From Oscillibacter sp. PC13 (GTDB lineage Bacteria; Bacillota; Clostridia; Oscillospirales; Oscillospiraceae): 64,000 nucleotides of DNA. Positions 43,826 through 53,074 of this stretch are shown piece after piece; position 1 is the stretch's first letter, and every line of letters begins with the position of its first letter. Position numbers and translations under genes: made by a program. The stretch lies in assembly GCF_900115635.1 (NCBI RefSeq), contig NZ_FOXE01000015.1:18575-82574 (forward strand). The letters run 5' to 3'. The notes under the pieces were generated by a model. That model was not told the origin of the DNA. It saw nothing but the letters and a program-made list of their open reading frames with translations, and did not search any database.

Positions 43826-44637
43826 GTTGGAATCTATCATTTATCTCTGAACAGGAGTTTACAGACCATGTTCGGGCAACCATTCAGAAATACGGTGACA
43901 AGTTGGAATCGTTTGATCTCAAACGGTTTAACCGCAACATCGTCGATCCGGTCAAACTTATTTTCGATAAGACTGTATATCGCGCAACGTGGGAAGAGAC
44001 AATCAGCAACGAGATTTTCCGTCAGCGCGACAAATCCAACAACAATGACATCGGTTATTTTCACCAGCGGATTTTTCAATATGTGACGAATTGCCATGTA
44101 CCACCGAATGGTGAAGAAGGCGGCTGGGATGTCATTTACACGAATCCTGATGGAATTACATTGCCGGACGGTTCGGTTGTTCACACCGTCTATGTTGAGA
44201 TGAAGAACAAACATAATACCATGAACTCGTCTGCATCAGGAAAAACTTTTATCAAGATGCAGAATCAGCTTTTGAAGGATGATGATTGTGCCTGCTTCCT
44301 CGTCGAAGCTATTGCAAAGAAGTCCCAGAATATCAAATGGGAGACTTCTGTTGACGGTCAGAGAATGGGACACCGCCTTATCCGCAGAGTAAGCCTTGAC
44401 CAGTTTTACGCTCTTGTGACGGGACAAGAAGATGCGTTTTATCAAATGTGTATGACATTGCCAGAGGTAATTCAGCGCGTTGTCGAAGCGGGCGGCAATG
44501 AACTTGTTCCGCATGATACTGTCATGGAGGAATTGATTGCGATTGCAAATGAAAACAACCTTGAGAATAGGGACTTGGCGATTGCAATGGCAATTTATAT
44601 GCTGGGATTTTCGACGTATTCTGGTTTTACGAAGTAA
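43822..44637 (+). CDS. Eco47II/Sau96I-family type II restriction endonuclease
   Basis: 271 residues in the Eco47II family (SFISEQEFTDHVRATIQKYG; FDKTVYRATWEETISNEIFR). A PD-(D/E)xK-type site is visible: Asp103 in GGWDVIY, then Glu126 and Lys128 in VEMKNK. Family members cut GGNCC or GGWCC. It is coupled to the methylase by an ATGA overlap, so the two genes form a restriction-modification pair that may also help keep the element in the cell. Confidence 0.85.
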   Translation: MSWNLSFISEQEFTDHVRATIQKYGDKLESFDLKRFNRNIVDPVKLIFDKTVYRATWEETISNEIFRQRDKSNNNDIGYFHQRIFQYVTNCHVPPNGEEGGWDVIYTNPDGITLPDGSVVHTVYVEMKNKHNTMNSSASGKTFIKMQNQLLKDDDCACFLVEAIAKKSQNIKWETSVDGQRMGHRLIRRVSLDQFYALVTGQEDAFYQMCMTLPEVIQRVVEAGGNELVPHDTVMEELIAIANENNLENRDLAIAMAIYMLGFSTYSGFTK

Positions 44638-44639
44638 GC

Positions 44640-44890
44640 AAAAATCCCTTTAGGAACTAAAGGGCGCACTTCTATACTCTCCTGTCGAGAGTATCGTGCG
44701 TCCTGCGGAGCTTCATTCCCGGTCGGCAGAGAAAAAACTGCCCGACCGAGAATGTTTCGTCACTTCGTTCCGTCAAGGGAGCTACATTCCCTTGCGACGC
44801 TTGTGCGTCTATCCCTTGTGGACTTGCCGTCCGCAAACGGTTTGAAAACCGTTCGCCGCCAGCAAGTTTGAAAAAATATAGGAGATAAGA
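44640..44890 (+). other. 250-nt structured region, no gene
   Basis: A terminator (CCCTTTAG-GAA-CTAAAGGG, 44646-44664) is followed by CGCAC...ATACTCTC-CTGTC-GAGAGTAT...GTGCG. Then come CGGTCGG-CAG...CTG-CCGACCG, AAGGGA-GCTACAT-TCCCTT, GACGC-TTGT-GCGTC and AAACGGTTT-GAA-AACCGTT. The hairpins fill the region up to the ATPase gene. Confidence 0.55.
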
Positions 44891-44893
44891 AGT

Positions 44894-46429
44894 ATGCAAA
44901 TAAAATCTCTAACACTGCAAAACTTCCGACGTTATTCAAATGCAGTAACAATAGAGTTTGAGAATCTCACAGCATTTGTCGGAAAAAACGACGTTGGAAA
45001 ATCAAGCATTTTAGAAGCTCTTGATATTTTCTTCAATGATGGAAGAGGTTGCATTAAGCTCGATAAAGATGACATCAATAAGATTGAGGCTTCACGTGGG
45101 AACAATGAGGTTTCCATTGCTGTTTGTTTTGAGAACCTACCAGATACAGTAGTAATTGATGCGACGAATGAAACGACGCTTGAAAGCGAGTATCTGCTTA
45201 ATGAATCTTGCCAGCTTGAGATTGTAAAAAAATACCCCAATGCTGGGAGCGCAAAAGTTTTTATTCGTGCATATCATCCAACGAACCCCAACTGCTCTGA
45301 TCTGCTTCTAAAAAAAGACAGCGATCTACGTAAAATTCTTAGTTCACAGTCGATTGCGTGCGAAGACCAGACGAGAAATGCTGTAATGAGAAAGGCTATT
45401 TGGGAACGCTATTCAGACGATTTACAGCTTGAAACAATCGACATTGATGTTACGAAAAGTGATGCAAAAACCATTTGGGATAAGCTCCAAAAATATTTGC
45501 CATTGTATACTCTATTTCAAGCTGATCGAAAGAATACTGATGGAGACAGCGAAGTACAAGACCCCTTAAAAGAGGCAGTGAAAGAAATCCTTGCTGATGA
45601 ATCTTTAGCAGCTACATTGCGCTCGGTAGCAGATGAAGTTGAACGGAAACTCAAAGAGGTTTCTTCTCGAACCCTTGAGAAGTTGCGGGAAATGAGTCCA
45701 GATGTCGCAAACAGCTTGAACCCGGTTATACCGTCGTCTACAAATCTCAAATGGACAGATGTGTTCAAGGGAGTTTCTATTACAGGAGATAATGATATTC
45801 CTATAAATAAGCGCGGCAGTGGAGTTAAGAGATTAGTTTTATTGAATTTTTTCAGAGCAGAAGCGGAACGGCGCTTACAAGAACGTAATGCTCCCAGCAT
45901 TGTATACGCGATTGAAGAACCAGAAACTTCTCAGCATACTGAAAATCAGAGAAAGCTCATTCACGCCTTCTTGACGCTCTCAGAGTCGGAGAATACTCAA
46001 ATCATTATTACCACCCATAGTGCGAGTATCGTTAAGGAACTCGATTTTGAAAACCTGAGGCTGATTTCCAATGAAGACGGCATTGAAAAAGTTCAGACTA
46101 TCGATCCCGGACAGTTGCCGTACCCATCTCTCAACGAAGTTAATTATCTCGCTTTTTCTGAGATAACTGAAGAATATCATAATGAGCTGTATGGATTTAT
46201 TGAAGAGCAAGAGTGGTTAAATGAGTATAAGGCGGGAAAACCGGTGTTGCCGTACACCCGGCTTCTTCCTAATGGTGCAGAACGTCGGGAGCAGAAAATC
46301 TTAAGTGAGATTATTCGGCATCAAATACATCATCCAGAGAACAAGCATAACCAACACTACACAGGCGATGAGTTACATGAATCAATTCGCCTAATGCGAG
46401 ACTTCATTGGCAGCCGTATAGAGCCGTAA
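44894..46429 (+). CDS. OLD-like AAA ATPase, putative defence protein
   Basis: 511 residues. An ABC/SMC-type ATPase split by an insertion: Walker A FVGKNDVGKSSILEAL at residues 29-44, ABC-like KRGSGVKRLVLLNFF, Walker B YAIEEPETSQH near 337 and an H-loop ITTHSASIV. There is no TOPRIM nuclease; instead a 120-residue C-terminal domain (EYHNELYGFIEEQEWLNEY) of unknown activity. ATPases of this kind are common in abortive-infection systems. Its place beside the restriction system and behind a structured leader supports a defence role, but it may need a partner. Confidence 0.65.
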   Translation: MQIKSLTLQNFRRYSNAVTIEFENLTAFVGKNDVGKSSILEALDIFFNDGRGCIKLDKDDINKIEASRGNNEVSIAVCFENLPDTVVIDATNETTLESEYLLNESCQLEIVKKYPNAGSAKVFIRAYHPTNPNCSDLLLKKDSDLRKILSSQSIACEDQTRNAVMRKAIWERYSDDLQLETIDIDVTKSDAKTIWDKLQKYLPLYTLFQADRKNTDGDSEVQDPLKEAVKEILADESLAATLRSVADEVERKLKEVSSRTLEKLREMSPDVANSLNPVIPSSTNLKWTDVFKGVSITGDNDIPINKRGSGVKRLVLLNFFRAEAERRLQERNAPSIVYAIEEPETSQHTENQRKLIHAFLTLSESENTQIIITTHSASIVKELDFENLRLISNEDGIEKVQTIDPGQLPYPSLNEVNYLAFSEITEEYHNELYGFIEEQEWLNEYKAGKPVLPYTRLLPNGAERREQKILSEIIRHQIHHPENKHNQHYTGDELHESIRLMRDFIGSRIEP

Positions 46430-46527
46430 AAAACCAAATACCGAAAATCAGACCGTTGACCTGCGCCGTGTGCGCACAAAGTCAGCGGTCTTTTTTATCC
46501 CCAAAATCAAAAAGGAGGTCAATCACA

Positions 46528-46887
46528 ATGACAAAACCGAAAACTCTTGACCAGCTCCGAGCCGAAAAGGAACGAGCGGAGACGCAGCTTGCACAGGAAC
46601 AGCACAAGCTGGAGCGTCTGAAAAACCGAAAGAAGTATCTGGAGAAAGGCGAACGCACCAAGCGCACCCACCGTCTTTGCAATCTGGGCGGCACGATTGA
46701 GAGCCTTGCCCCGGAGGTCAAAGATCTCACACGCACCGAAATGACAGAGCTGATGGAACACATCTTTTCTCTGTCCGAAGTCCAGCGAGCCGTCCGTCAC
46801 ATGGCGATTACCCACATCAGCCAAGCCAACAGAGAAAAGGAGCTGAAATCCGATGGCACTATTTCATCTGAGCGTCACGCAGACTAA
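46528..46887 (+). CDS. DUF3847 family protein
   Basis: 119 residues from the ATG at 46528 behind AAAGGAGG. Nearly all coiled coil (LDQLRAEKERAETQLAQEQH) followed by LCNLGGTIESLAPEVKDL. DUF3847 proteins almost always precede MobQ relaxases on Clostridia elements and are probably relaxosome partners. The 3' end overlaps the relaxase start by 35 bases. Confidence 0.8.
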   Translation: MTKPKTLDQLRAEKERAETQLAQEQHKLERLKNRKKYLEKGERTKRTHRLCNLGGTIESLAPEVKDLTRTEMTELMEHIFSLSEVQRAVRHMAITHISQANREKELKSDGTISSERHAD

Positions 46888-48349
46888 GCGAAGCGCAGGA
46901 CAGTCCGCTATTGCTTCTGCCGCCTACCGAGCCGGGGAGCGATTGTATAGCGAGTATTACGGCGAATACAGCGACTACACACGCAAGGGCGGCGTGATCT
47001 GCTCCGACATTCTCCTGCCGTCCCATGCACCGCCAGAATACGCAGACCGCCAGACCCTATGGAACGCCGTGGAAAAAGCCGAGCGTGGAAAGAACGCACA
47101 GCTTGCATACAGCTTTGACATTGCCTTGCAGAATGAATTTTCCCTTGAGGAAAACATCGCTCTTGCAAGGCAATTTTTATTGGAGAACTTTGTGAGCCGG
47201 GGCATGGTGGTTGACTTCGCCGTACACCAGCCAGACCGTGAAGATGGCGGCATACCAAACCCACACTTCCATGTGCTTTGCCCTATCCGTCCCATTGAGC
47301 AGGATGGCAAATGGGGGCTAAAGCAACGCCGTGTGTACGAGCAGGACGAGGACGGCAACCGTATCCGGGACGCAGACGGAAACTATATTTTTAACGCCGT
47401 TCCCACTACCGACTGGGGCAGTCCCGAAACGCTGGAATACTGGCGGCAGTCATGGGCGGAGCTATGCAACGCCAAGTTTGCGGAAAAGGGGCTTGACGTT
47501 CGTATTGACCACCGAAGCTATGAGCGTCAGGGCGTGGAGCTTCTTCCCACCGTCCATGAGGGCGCAACCGTCCGGGCAATGGAGAAGAAAGGCATACGCA
47601 CCGAGAAAGGCGAGTTCAACCGCTGGATCAGAGCGACCAACGCCGTTATCCGGGACATCAAGAAGAAAATCGCTCTCCTGTTTGATTGGATTGCCGAAGC
47701 AAAAGCGGAGCTTGCCAAGCCGCAGGCACCCGACCTTGTTTCTCTGCTGAACGCCTATTACACCCAGCGCAGAGCCGGGGCTTATTCGCAGAAAGGCAAG
47801 GTCAGCAACCTAAAGGAGATGAACGAGACTTTCAATTATCTCCGGGCAAACGGCATTTACACCCTTGAAGATTTGGAACACCGTGTCAGCGAACACAGTG
47901 CTACCACAGAGAGCTTGAAGAAAACGCTGGACGGGCAGACCGCACGAATGAAAGCGATTAAGCAGCTCTATAACAACTCCGCTGCTTTCCAGAGCTTGAA
48001 GCCTGTCTATGACGGCTTGCAGAAAATCAAGTTTGAGAAGCCGAGAGCCAAGTACAAGGCTGAACATGTCGACGAGCTGAAAATGTTCTACGCCGCCAGA
48101 CGCAAGCTGACCGAGGAGTTCCCGGACGGCAAGGTGGATATGAAAAAGCTGTCCGCAGAGTATGACGCTCTGGAACAGGCGCATAAAACCACCTACGGCG
48201 AGTTTAAGACCGTCAGAGACGATTTACACCGCCTTTGGAGGGTCAAGTCATGCGTAGATACCGCCGCCCGATTTAACGAGCGCACAGAGGAACAAATGCT
48301 CCAAAATCGACCCCAAACACGACACAAAAAGGAGGATATGACCCGATGA
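46853..48349 (+). CDS. MobQ-family relaxase (MobA/MobL)
   Basis: 498 residues. N-terminal relaxase domain of the MobA/MobL type: LFHLSVTQTKRSAGQSAIAS with an SAAYRAGE segment, and the metal-binding HxH in NPHFHVLCPI near residue 137. The remainder is helical and coiled coil. It should nick the oriT of the nested element so that it can be mobilized by a co-resident channel, possibly that of the host ICE if virD4 is restored. The stop overlaps the next start by four bases. Confidence 0.85.
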   Translation: MALFHLSVTQTKRSAGQSAIASAAYRAGERLYSEYYGEYSDYTRKGGVICSDILLPSHAPPEYADRQTLWNAVEKAERGKNAQLAYSFDIALQNEFSLEENIALARQFLLENFVSRGMVVDFAVHQPDREDGGIPNPHFHVLCPIRPIEQDGKWGLKQRRVYEQDEDGNRIRDADGNYIFNAVPTTDWGSPETLEYWRQSWAELCNAKFAEKGLDVRIDHRSYERQGVELLPTVHEGATVRAMEKKGIRTEKGEFNRWIRATNAVIRDIKKKIALLFDWIAEAKAELAKPQAPDLVSLLNAYYTQRRAGAYSQKGKVSNLKEMNETFNYLRANGIYTLEDLEHRVSEHSATTESLKKTLDGQTARMKAIKQLYNNSAAFQSLKPVYDGLQKIKFEKPRAKYKAEHVDELKMFYAARRKLTEEFPDGKVDMKKLSAEYDALEQAHKTTYGEFKTVRDDLHRLWRVKSCVDTAARFNERTEEQMLQNRPQTRHKKEDMTR

Positions 48350-48648
48350 AAAAATACGACTGGAAGAACGAGTACAACCCCATCCGCAGAACGGCGAAAC
48401 GCCTGTTGAGCGGTGAACCTTTGACCGGTGGCAGACCGCTTTCCGACTTAATCGAGCTGGACGAACACACCCGGAAATGCCTTGCCTTTGAAGCCACCCT
48501 CACCGACCGCCAGATTGATATGTTGCAGGAGTTAGGCTATCTTCCCGTTACCACAAGACAGTATGGCGAGGAATGTGCAAACTGCCCCTATACGCTGGAC
48601 GAGCGTGAGCATGGCGTTTGCAGACGATGCGCTGTTTTCAAGAAGTAA
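48346..48648 (+). CDS. small protein with C-terminal zinc-binding cysteines
   Basis: 100 residues, ATGA overlap with the relaxase gene. The C-terminus carries CANCPYTLDEREHGVCRRC, two CxxC pairs that could bind zinc. The N-terminus (YDWKNEYNPIRRTAKRLLSG) is conserved in my recollection among Tn4451-like elements. No domain name or function can be given. Confidence 0.6.
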   Translation: MKKYDWKNEYNPIRRTAKRLLSGEPLTGGRPLSDLIELDEHTRKCLAFEATLTDRQIDMLQELGYLPVTTRQYGEECANCPYTLDEREHGVCRRCAVFKK

Positions 48649-48659
48649 GGAGGACGCCC

Positions 48660-50531
48660 ATGCAGTACACCCAAGCACAGATTGACCGGGCAAACGCCGT
48701 CAGTCTGGAAGATTTTCTCCGCACACAGGGAGAGACACTTATCAAAAGCGGACGAGAATACCGCTGGAAAGAACATGACAGCCTGACTGTCCGGGGAAAC
48801 AAGTGGTTTCGCCACAGCCAGAGCAAGGGCGGCTATCCCATTGATTTTGTCATGGAGTTTTACGGCAAGTCCTTCCCCGAAGCCGTCCAGCTCCTGACCG
48901 GTGAAAGTGGCGAGGGACAGACCGAAGCCAGCACAGCACCGCCCACAGAGTTCCACTTGCCTTTGCACAGCAGAACAGCCGACAGAGCAATTCAATATCT
49001 TTGCGAAAGCCGAGGTCTCAACAAAACGCTTGTTGAGGCTTTTTTTCTTTCCGGGGATATTTACGAGGACGCAAAGCGGCACAATGTTGTGTTTGTCGGC
49101 AGAGACAGAAGCGGCACACCGAGATATGCCCATGTGCGAGGAACGGCAGACCCATTCAGACAGGACATTACCGGCTCCGATAAATCTTATCCATTCCGCT
49201 ACGAAGGCAACGGCAACCAGCTCTTTGTCTTTGAAGCACCGATTGACCTTTTGTCCTTTATCTGCCTTTATCCGCAGGACTGGCAGACAAGGAGCTATCT
49301 TGCCCTGGGCGGCGTTTCGGGCAAAGCCCTTGACCGTTTTCTCTCTGAACACAAGGACATCTTGAAAGTGTTCCTCTGCCTTGACAGCGACACCGCAGGA
49401 AGTGAAGCCTGCTCCCGACTGGTGCAGGACATTCCCGGCGAGATCGCCGTCATTCGCCTTGTCCCGGCAAGGAAAGACTGGAACGATGTTCTCCGTCAGC
49501 AAGGGGACATTCCCAGCCGCAAATTCATAGCCGAGACAATCACGCTGCGAGAGCTGCCCACCGCCCAGCCTGTCCCCATGCTCCGTATGGCAGATGTGGA
49601 GCTGACGAGCGTGGATTGGCTATGGTTTCCGTATATTCCCTTTGGAAAGCTGACGATTATCCAGGGCAATCCCGGCGAGGGCAAGACCTACTTTGCCATG
49701 CGGCTTGCGGCGGCTTGCACCAACCGAAAGCCCTTGCCCGGTATGGAGACACTTGAGCCTTTCAATATCATCTATCAGACTGCCGAGGACGGTCTGGGCG
49801 ATACCGTCAAGCCCCGACTGATTGAAGCGGACGCAGACCTTGAACGAGTGCTTGTCATTGACGATAGAGACACGCCGCTGACCCTTGCTGATGAACGCAT
49901 CGCAAGGGCAATCCGTGAGAACAACGCAAGGCTGGTTATCATTGACCCGGTACAGGCGTTTCTGGGCGCGGATGTGGATATGAACCGGGCAAATGAAGTC
50001 CGTCCCATCTTCCGCAGTCTGGGAGACATTGCACAGGCTACCGGGTGCGCTATCGTGCTGATTGGACACCTCAACAAAGCCGCAGGGACGCAAAGCACCT
50101 ACCGAGGATTAGGGTCTATCGACATTACGGCGGCAGTCCGTAGTCTGCTGTTTATTGGAAAGCTGAAGGACAGCCCCACAACGAGGGTGCTTATCCATGA
50201 GAAAAGTTCCCTTGCGCCGCCCGGACAGTCCCTTGCCTTTTCTCTGGGAGACGAGAAAGGCTTTGAATGGATAGGAGCTTATGACATTACCGCTGACGAG
50301 CTTCTTGCCGGGACAGACACCGCCAAGACCGAAAGCAAGACCGCACAGGCGCAAATGCTCATTCTGGAACTGCTGGCAGATGGAAAGCGTATGCCGAGCG
50401 CAGAGCTGGAAAAGACGGTCAATGAGCGTGGGATTTCCTCACGCACCATGAGAACGGCAAAGAGCCGTATCGGGGACAGACTTGTGACCGAGAAAGACGG
50501 TACAGCATGGGTCTGCTATCTCCGAGACTGA
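48660..50531 (+). CDS. primase-like TOPRIM/RepA-type ATPase fusion
   Basis: 623 residues, ATG at 48660 behind AAGGAGG. A DUF3991/CHC2-like N-terminus (WKEHDSLTVRGNKWFRHSQS) and TOPRIM (FVFEAPIDLLSF, then FLCLDSDTAGSEA) are followed by a RecA-fold domain of the RepA type: Walker A IQGNPGEGKTYFAM near residue 336, Walker B RLVIIDPVQAFLG. A winged-helix-like tail ends the protein. It probably primes or unwinds the element during transfer replication. Confidence 0.8.
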   Translation: MQYTQAQIDRANAVSLEDFLRTQGETLIKSGREYRWKEHDSLTVRGNKWFRHSQSKGGYPIDFVMEFYGKSFPEAVQLLTGESGEGQTEASTAPPTEFHLPLHSRTADRAIQYLCESRGLNKTLVEAFFLSGDIYEDAKRHNVVFVGRDRSGTPRYAHVRGTADPFRQDITGSDKSYPFRYEGNGNQLFVFEAPIDLLSFICLYPQDWQTRSYLALGGVSGKALDRFLSEHKDILKVFLCLDSDTAGSEACSRLVQDIPGEIAVIRLVPARKDWNDVLRQQGDIPSRKFIAETITLRELPTAQPVPMLRMADVELTSVDWLWFPYIPFGKLTIIQGNPGEGKTYFAMRLAAACTNRKPLPGMETLEPFNIIYQTAEDGLGDTVKPRLIEADADLERVLVIDDRDTPLTLADERIARAIRENNARLVIIDPVQAFLGADVDMNRANEVRPIFRSLGDIAQATGCAIVLIGHLNKAAGTQSTYRGLGSIDITAAVRSLLFIGKLKDSPTTRVLIHEKSSLAPPGQSLAFSLGDEKGFEWIGAYDITADELLAGTDTAKTESKTAQAQMLILELLADGKRMPSAELEKTVNERGISSRTMRTAKSRIGDRLVTEKDGTAWVCYLRD

Positions 50532-50672
50532 CAACAGGAACACGGCAAGCGTGGCAAAGACGGCAAGGTTTTTATAGATACCTAAATGTTGCCGCCTTGC
50601 CTTGTTCCCTCATACCGACGCCGCCCGATGATGAACAGTCACCGGGCATTTTTCATTTCAGGAGGATTTTGA

Positions 50673-50840
50673 ATGAACAATACCGCAACCAGCAGCACCA
50701 ACAATACCCTTTGCCCGACTGTCAGAAAGCAGATTGGCAAGACCACCTATATTGTCCGTGTGCATTTCAGCCAGACCGCAAAAGAGACGATGGAGGACAA
50801 AATCAAGCGTCTGCTCCGTGAGGAAGTCCGCAAAATGTAA
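50673..50840 (+). CDS. tnpW: TnpW-like transposon protein
   Basis: 55 residues, ATG at 50673 behind CAGGAGG. The core RKQIGKTTYIVRVHFSQTAK and KIKRLLREEV match TnpW of Tn4451-type transposons, a small protein at the opposite end from tnpX. The function is unknown. The element end lies 46 bases downstream. Confidence 0.8.
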   Translation: MNNTATSSTNNTLCPTVRKQIGKTTYIVRVHFSQTAKETMEDKIKRLLREEVRKM

Positions 50841-50886
50841 CTTCTTTTTGAATTTGATGAAAAAGTCCTTGACTTTTCGTCTCTGG

Positions 50887-51769
50887 CAAAACGGCAAAGT
50901 CGATCCTTATTTCCTGCGGCGCACGTCTGGCCCCCTTTGACATCCCCCAGCTTCGGGAAATTATGAGCTATGACGAGCTGGAGCTTGACCGCATGGGCGA
51001 TAGACGGACGGCAACCTTTTTCGTGATCTCCGACACCACACAGACCTATAACTTCATTGTGGCGCTGGCCTTTTCACAGATGTTCAATCTTCTTTGTGAA
51101 CGGGCCGACAACGTACACGGCGGGCGTTTGCCCCATCATGTGCGGGTGCTTTGGGACGAGGCGGCCAATACAGGACAAGTCCCCCAACTGGAGAAATTAG
51201 TAGCCGTCATCCGCTCACGCGAGATCAGTCTGGCGCTTCTGTATCAGGCGCAGTCGCAATGCAAGGCCATTTACAAGGACAACGCCGAAACAATCTTCGG
51301 CAACATGGACACCATGATTTTCCTTGGTGGCCGGGAAAGTACCACCATTAAGGAGATTTCCGAAAACTGGTTGGGCAAGGCCACCATCTCTATGCAGACC
51401 GAGGGCCGCTCCCGTGGGCAGTCAGAAAGTTTCAGCCAGAACACCCAGCGGCTGGGCCGTGAGCTGATGACCCCCAGCGAATTGGCTACCATGCCCGGAG
51501 ATCGGTGCATTTTACAGCTTCGGGGGCTGCCGCCGTTCTACTCCAAGAAATACGATTTGAAGCAGCACCCTAACTACAAATACACCGCCGAGGCCGACAA
51601 GCGCAACGCCTTTGATCTCAACAGCCTTGTCACCCGGCGCATGGACAAGCTCAATCCCAATGAACACTACACCGTTTACGAGGTGGCCGTACCAGACGAG
51701 GCGCACATGGAAGAGGACGAGGACATCCTCAACTATGACGACCTCGACGACCCGGACACCTTTGTATAA
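50887..51769 (+). pseudogene. virD4: VirD4/TraG coupling protein, 3' part
   Basis: Continues the split gene without loss: KTAKSILISCGARLAPFDIP follows KLSSG when the element is removed. It includes Walker B VRVLWDEAANTGQV (about residue 405 of the joined protein) and the sensor region LALLYQAQSQCKAIY, ending in an acidic tail. 956 + 883 bases give 1,839, exactly 613 codons with the stop. As it stands the fragment has no good start; an ATG at 50963 would miss Walker A. Confidence 0.9.
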
Positions 51770-51792
51770 CCTCTGGTCATGGTGGCCAGAGG
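51770..51792 (+). repeat. 23-nt palindrome after virD4
   Basis: CCTCTGGTCATGGTGGCCAGAGG begins immediately after the virD4 stop codon. It forms a ten-base-pair stem with one G-U pair and loop TGG. Confidence 0.75.
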
Positions 51793-51826
51793 ATGACGCG
51801 CCGCCCATTTGGGCGGCTATTATTAT

Positions 51827-51932
51827 GGGTTCCCGCAAAATCAAAGATTTTGTGGGAAGAGGAGCCGCAACGGAATGAGTAATTTTTCGCGCTTGCGCGG
51901 AAATGAACGACATGAAGTTTGCGGCGACGAGG
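51827..51932 (+). repeat. 105-nt structured repeat, copy C
   Basis: Helices: TTCCC/GGGAA with AAAATC-AAA-GATTTT; GCCGCAA/TTGCGGC (perfect); TTTTCGCG-CTTG-CGCGGAAA. It lies in the leader of the Maff2 gene, ending 33 bases before its start. Confidence 0.8.
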
Positions 51933-51965
51933 CCGGGGCATGGCCCCGGAGAAATGGAGGCATAT

Positions 51966-52178
51966 ATGGCTTTTTTCACTTCCGCTGTTACTACCTTGCA
52001 GACCCTCGTTGTGGCGCTGGGCGCTGGCCTTGCCGTGTGGGGTGTGGTCAATTTGCTGGAGGGCTACGGTTCCGATAACGCAGCGGCCAAGAGCCAGGGC
52101 ATCAAGCAGCTCATGGCTGGCGGCGGCATCATCGTGCTGGGTACGACCCTGATCCCCCTGCTGTCTACCCTGTTTTAA
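51966..52178 (+). CDS. Maff2 family membrane protein
   Basis: 70 residues, ATG at 51966 behind ATGGAGG. Two hydrophobic helices (TLQTLVVALGAGLAVWGVVN; GGGIIVLGTTLIPLLSTLF) separated by a polar loop. Maff2 proteins are found between VirD4 and VirB6-like genes in Clostridia ICEs and resemble VirB2/TrbC-type small membrane subunits. That equivalence is inference. Confidence 0.85.
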   Translation: MAFFTSAVTTLQTLVVALGAGLAVWGVVNLLEGYGSDNAAAKSQGIKQLMAGGGIIVLGTTLIPLLSTLF

Positions 52179-52190
52179 GGGCAGCGGCCT

Positions 52191-53057
52191 ATGGGTATTC
52201 TCACCGAATGGATCACGGAATGGCTCAAAGAGCTGTTGATCTCGGGGATCATGGATAACCTCGAGGGGCTGTTTGACACGGTGAATACCCGGGTCGGGGA
52301 AATATCCGTACAGGTGGGAACGACCCCGGCGGCATGGAACGCCGGGGTTTTCTCCCTGATACGGCAGCTTTCCGAAACGGTCATTTTGCCGATTGCCGGA
52401 CTGATCCTAACCTTTGTCGCAACCTACGAGCTGATCCAGATGATACTGGAAAAGAACAATATGCACGAGTTCGATGTTGCGAATATCTACAAGTGGGTAT
52501 TCAAAACGACTTGTGCCATCCTCATCCTCTCCAACACCTTTAATATTGTCATGGCGGTTTTTGACGTTTCCCAAAGCGTGATCGCAAGCTCGGCGGGCAT
52601 TATCGGCGGCAGTACCGATGTCACCCCGGATATGCTGGACACGCTGGAGGCCAGTCTGGAGGCGATGGAGCTTGGCCCCCTGCTGGGGCTGTTCCTGCAA
52701 TCCTTTGTCATTAAGCTGACCATGTTTGCCCTGAATATATTTATTTTCGTGATCGTGTATGGCCGTATGGTGGAGATCTATCTGCTGACCAGTCTGGCCC
52801 CGATTCCCGTGGCTACCCTCGCCAACCGGGAGACCGGGCAGATGGGCCAGAATTACCTCCGCTCCCTGTTCGCCGTTGGCTTTCAAGGTATGCTGATCCT
52901 TGTATGCGTGGCCATCTATGCGGTGCTCGTTCAGGGTATTGCCACAGGCGGCGATCCCATCGGGGCTATTTGGGGCTGTATCGGCTATACCGTCCTGCTG
53001 TGCTTTATCCTGATGAAAACCGGAACAATCGCAAAAAGCGTATTCAACGCGCATTGA
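52191..53057 (+). CDS. VirB6/TrbL-like channel protein (CD1112-type)
   Basis: 288 residues with about six membrane helices, e.g. LIRQLSETVILPIAGLILTF, TCAILILSNTFNIVMAVFDV and YTVLLCFILMKTGTIAKSVF. The region YLLTSLAPIPVATLANRET is typical of the TrbL/VirB6 inner-membrane component of type IV secretion. The gene follows Maff2 by 12 bases, so they are one transcript. Confidence 0.8.
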   Translation: MGILTEWITEWLKELLISGIMDNLEGLFDTVNTRVGEISVQVGTTPAAWNAGVFSLIRQLSETVILPIAGLILTFVATYELIQMILEKNNMHEFDVANIYKWVFKTTCAILILSNTFNIVMAVFDVSQSVIASSAGIIGGSTDVTPDMLDTLEASLEAMELGPLLGLFLQSFVIKLTMFALNIFIFVIVYGRMVEIYLLTSLAPIPVATLANRETGQMGQNYLRSLFAVGFQGMLILVCVAIYAVLVQGIATGGDPIGAIWGCIGYTVLLCFILMKTGTIAKSVFNAH

Positions 53058-53074
53058 GAAAGGACAGGTGATCC

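Larger units (their letters stand above)
39927..50886 (+). mobile_element. Tn4451-like integrative mobilizable element, 10,960 bp
   Basis: Limits are inferred from the GG dinucleotide at 39925-39926 and 50885-50886, the expected footprint of a large serine recombinase. Joining AGCAGC-GG (left) to CAAAACGGC (right) restores virD4. Contents: recombinase, TnpV, small ORF, controller-like XRE, C5 methylase, Eco47II-type endonuclease, OLD-like ATPase, DUF3847, MobQ relaxase, primase/RepA-like protein and TnpW. No transfer channel is present, so it would need a helper. Confidence 0.9.

Noticed and set aside
44640..44890. Retron non-coding RNA next to an OLD-like ATPase
   Set aside because: No reverse transcriptase gene is present anywhere in the nested element.
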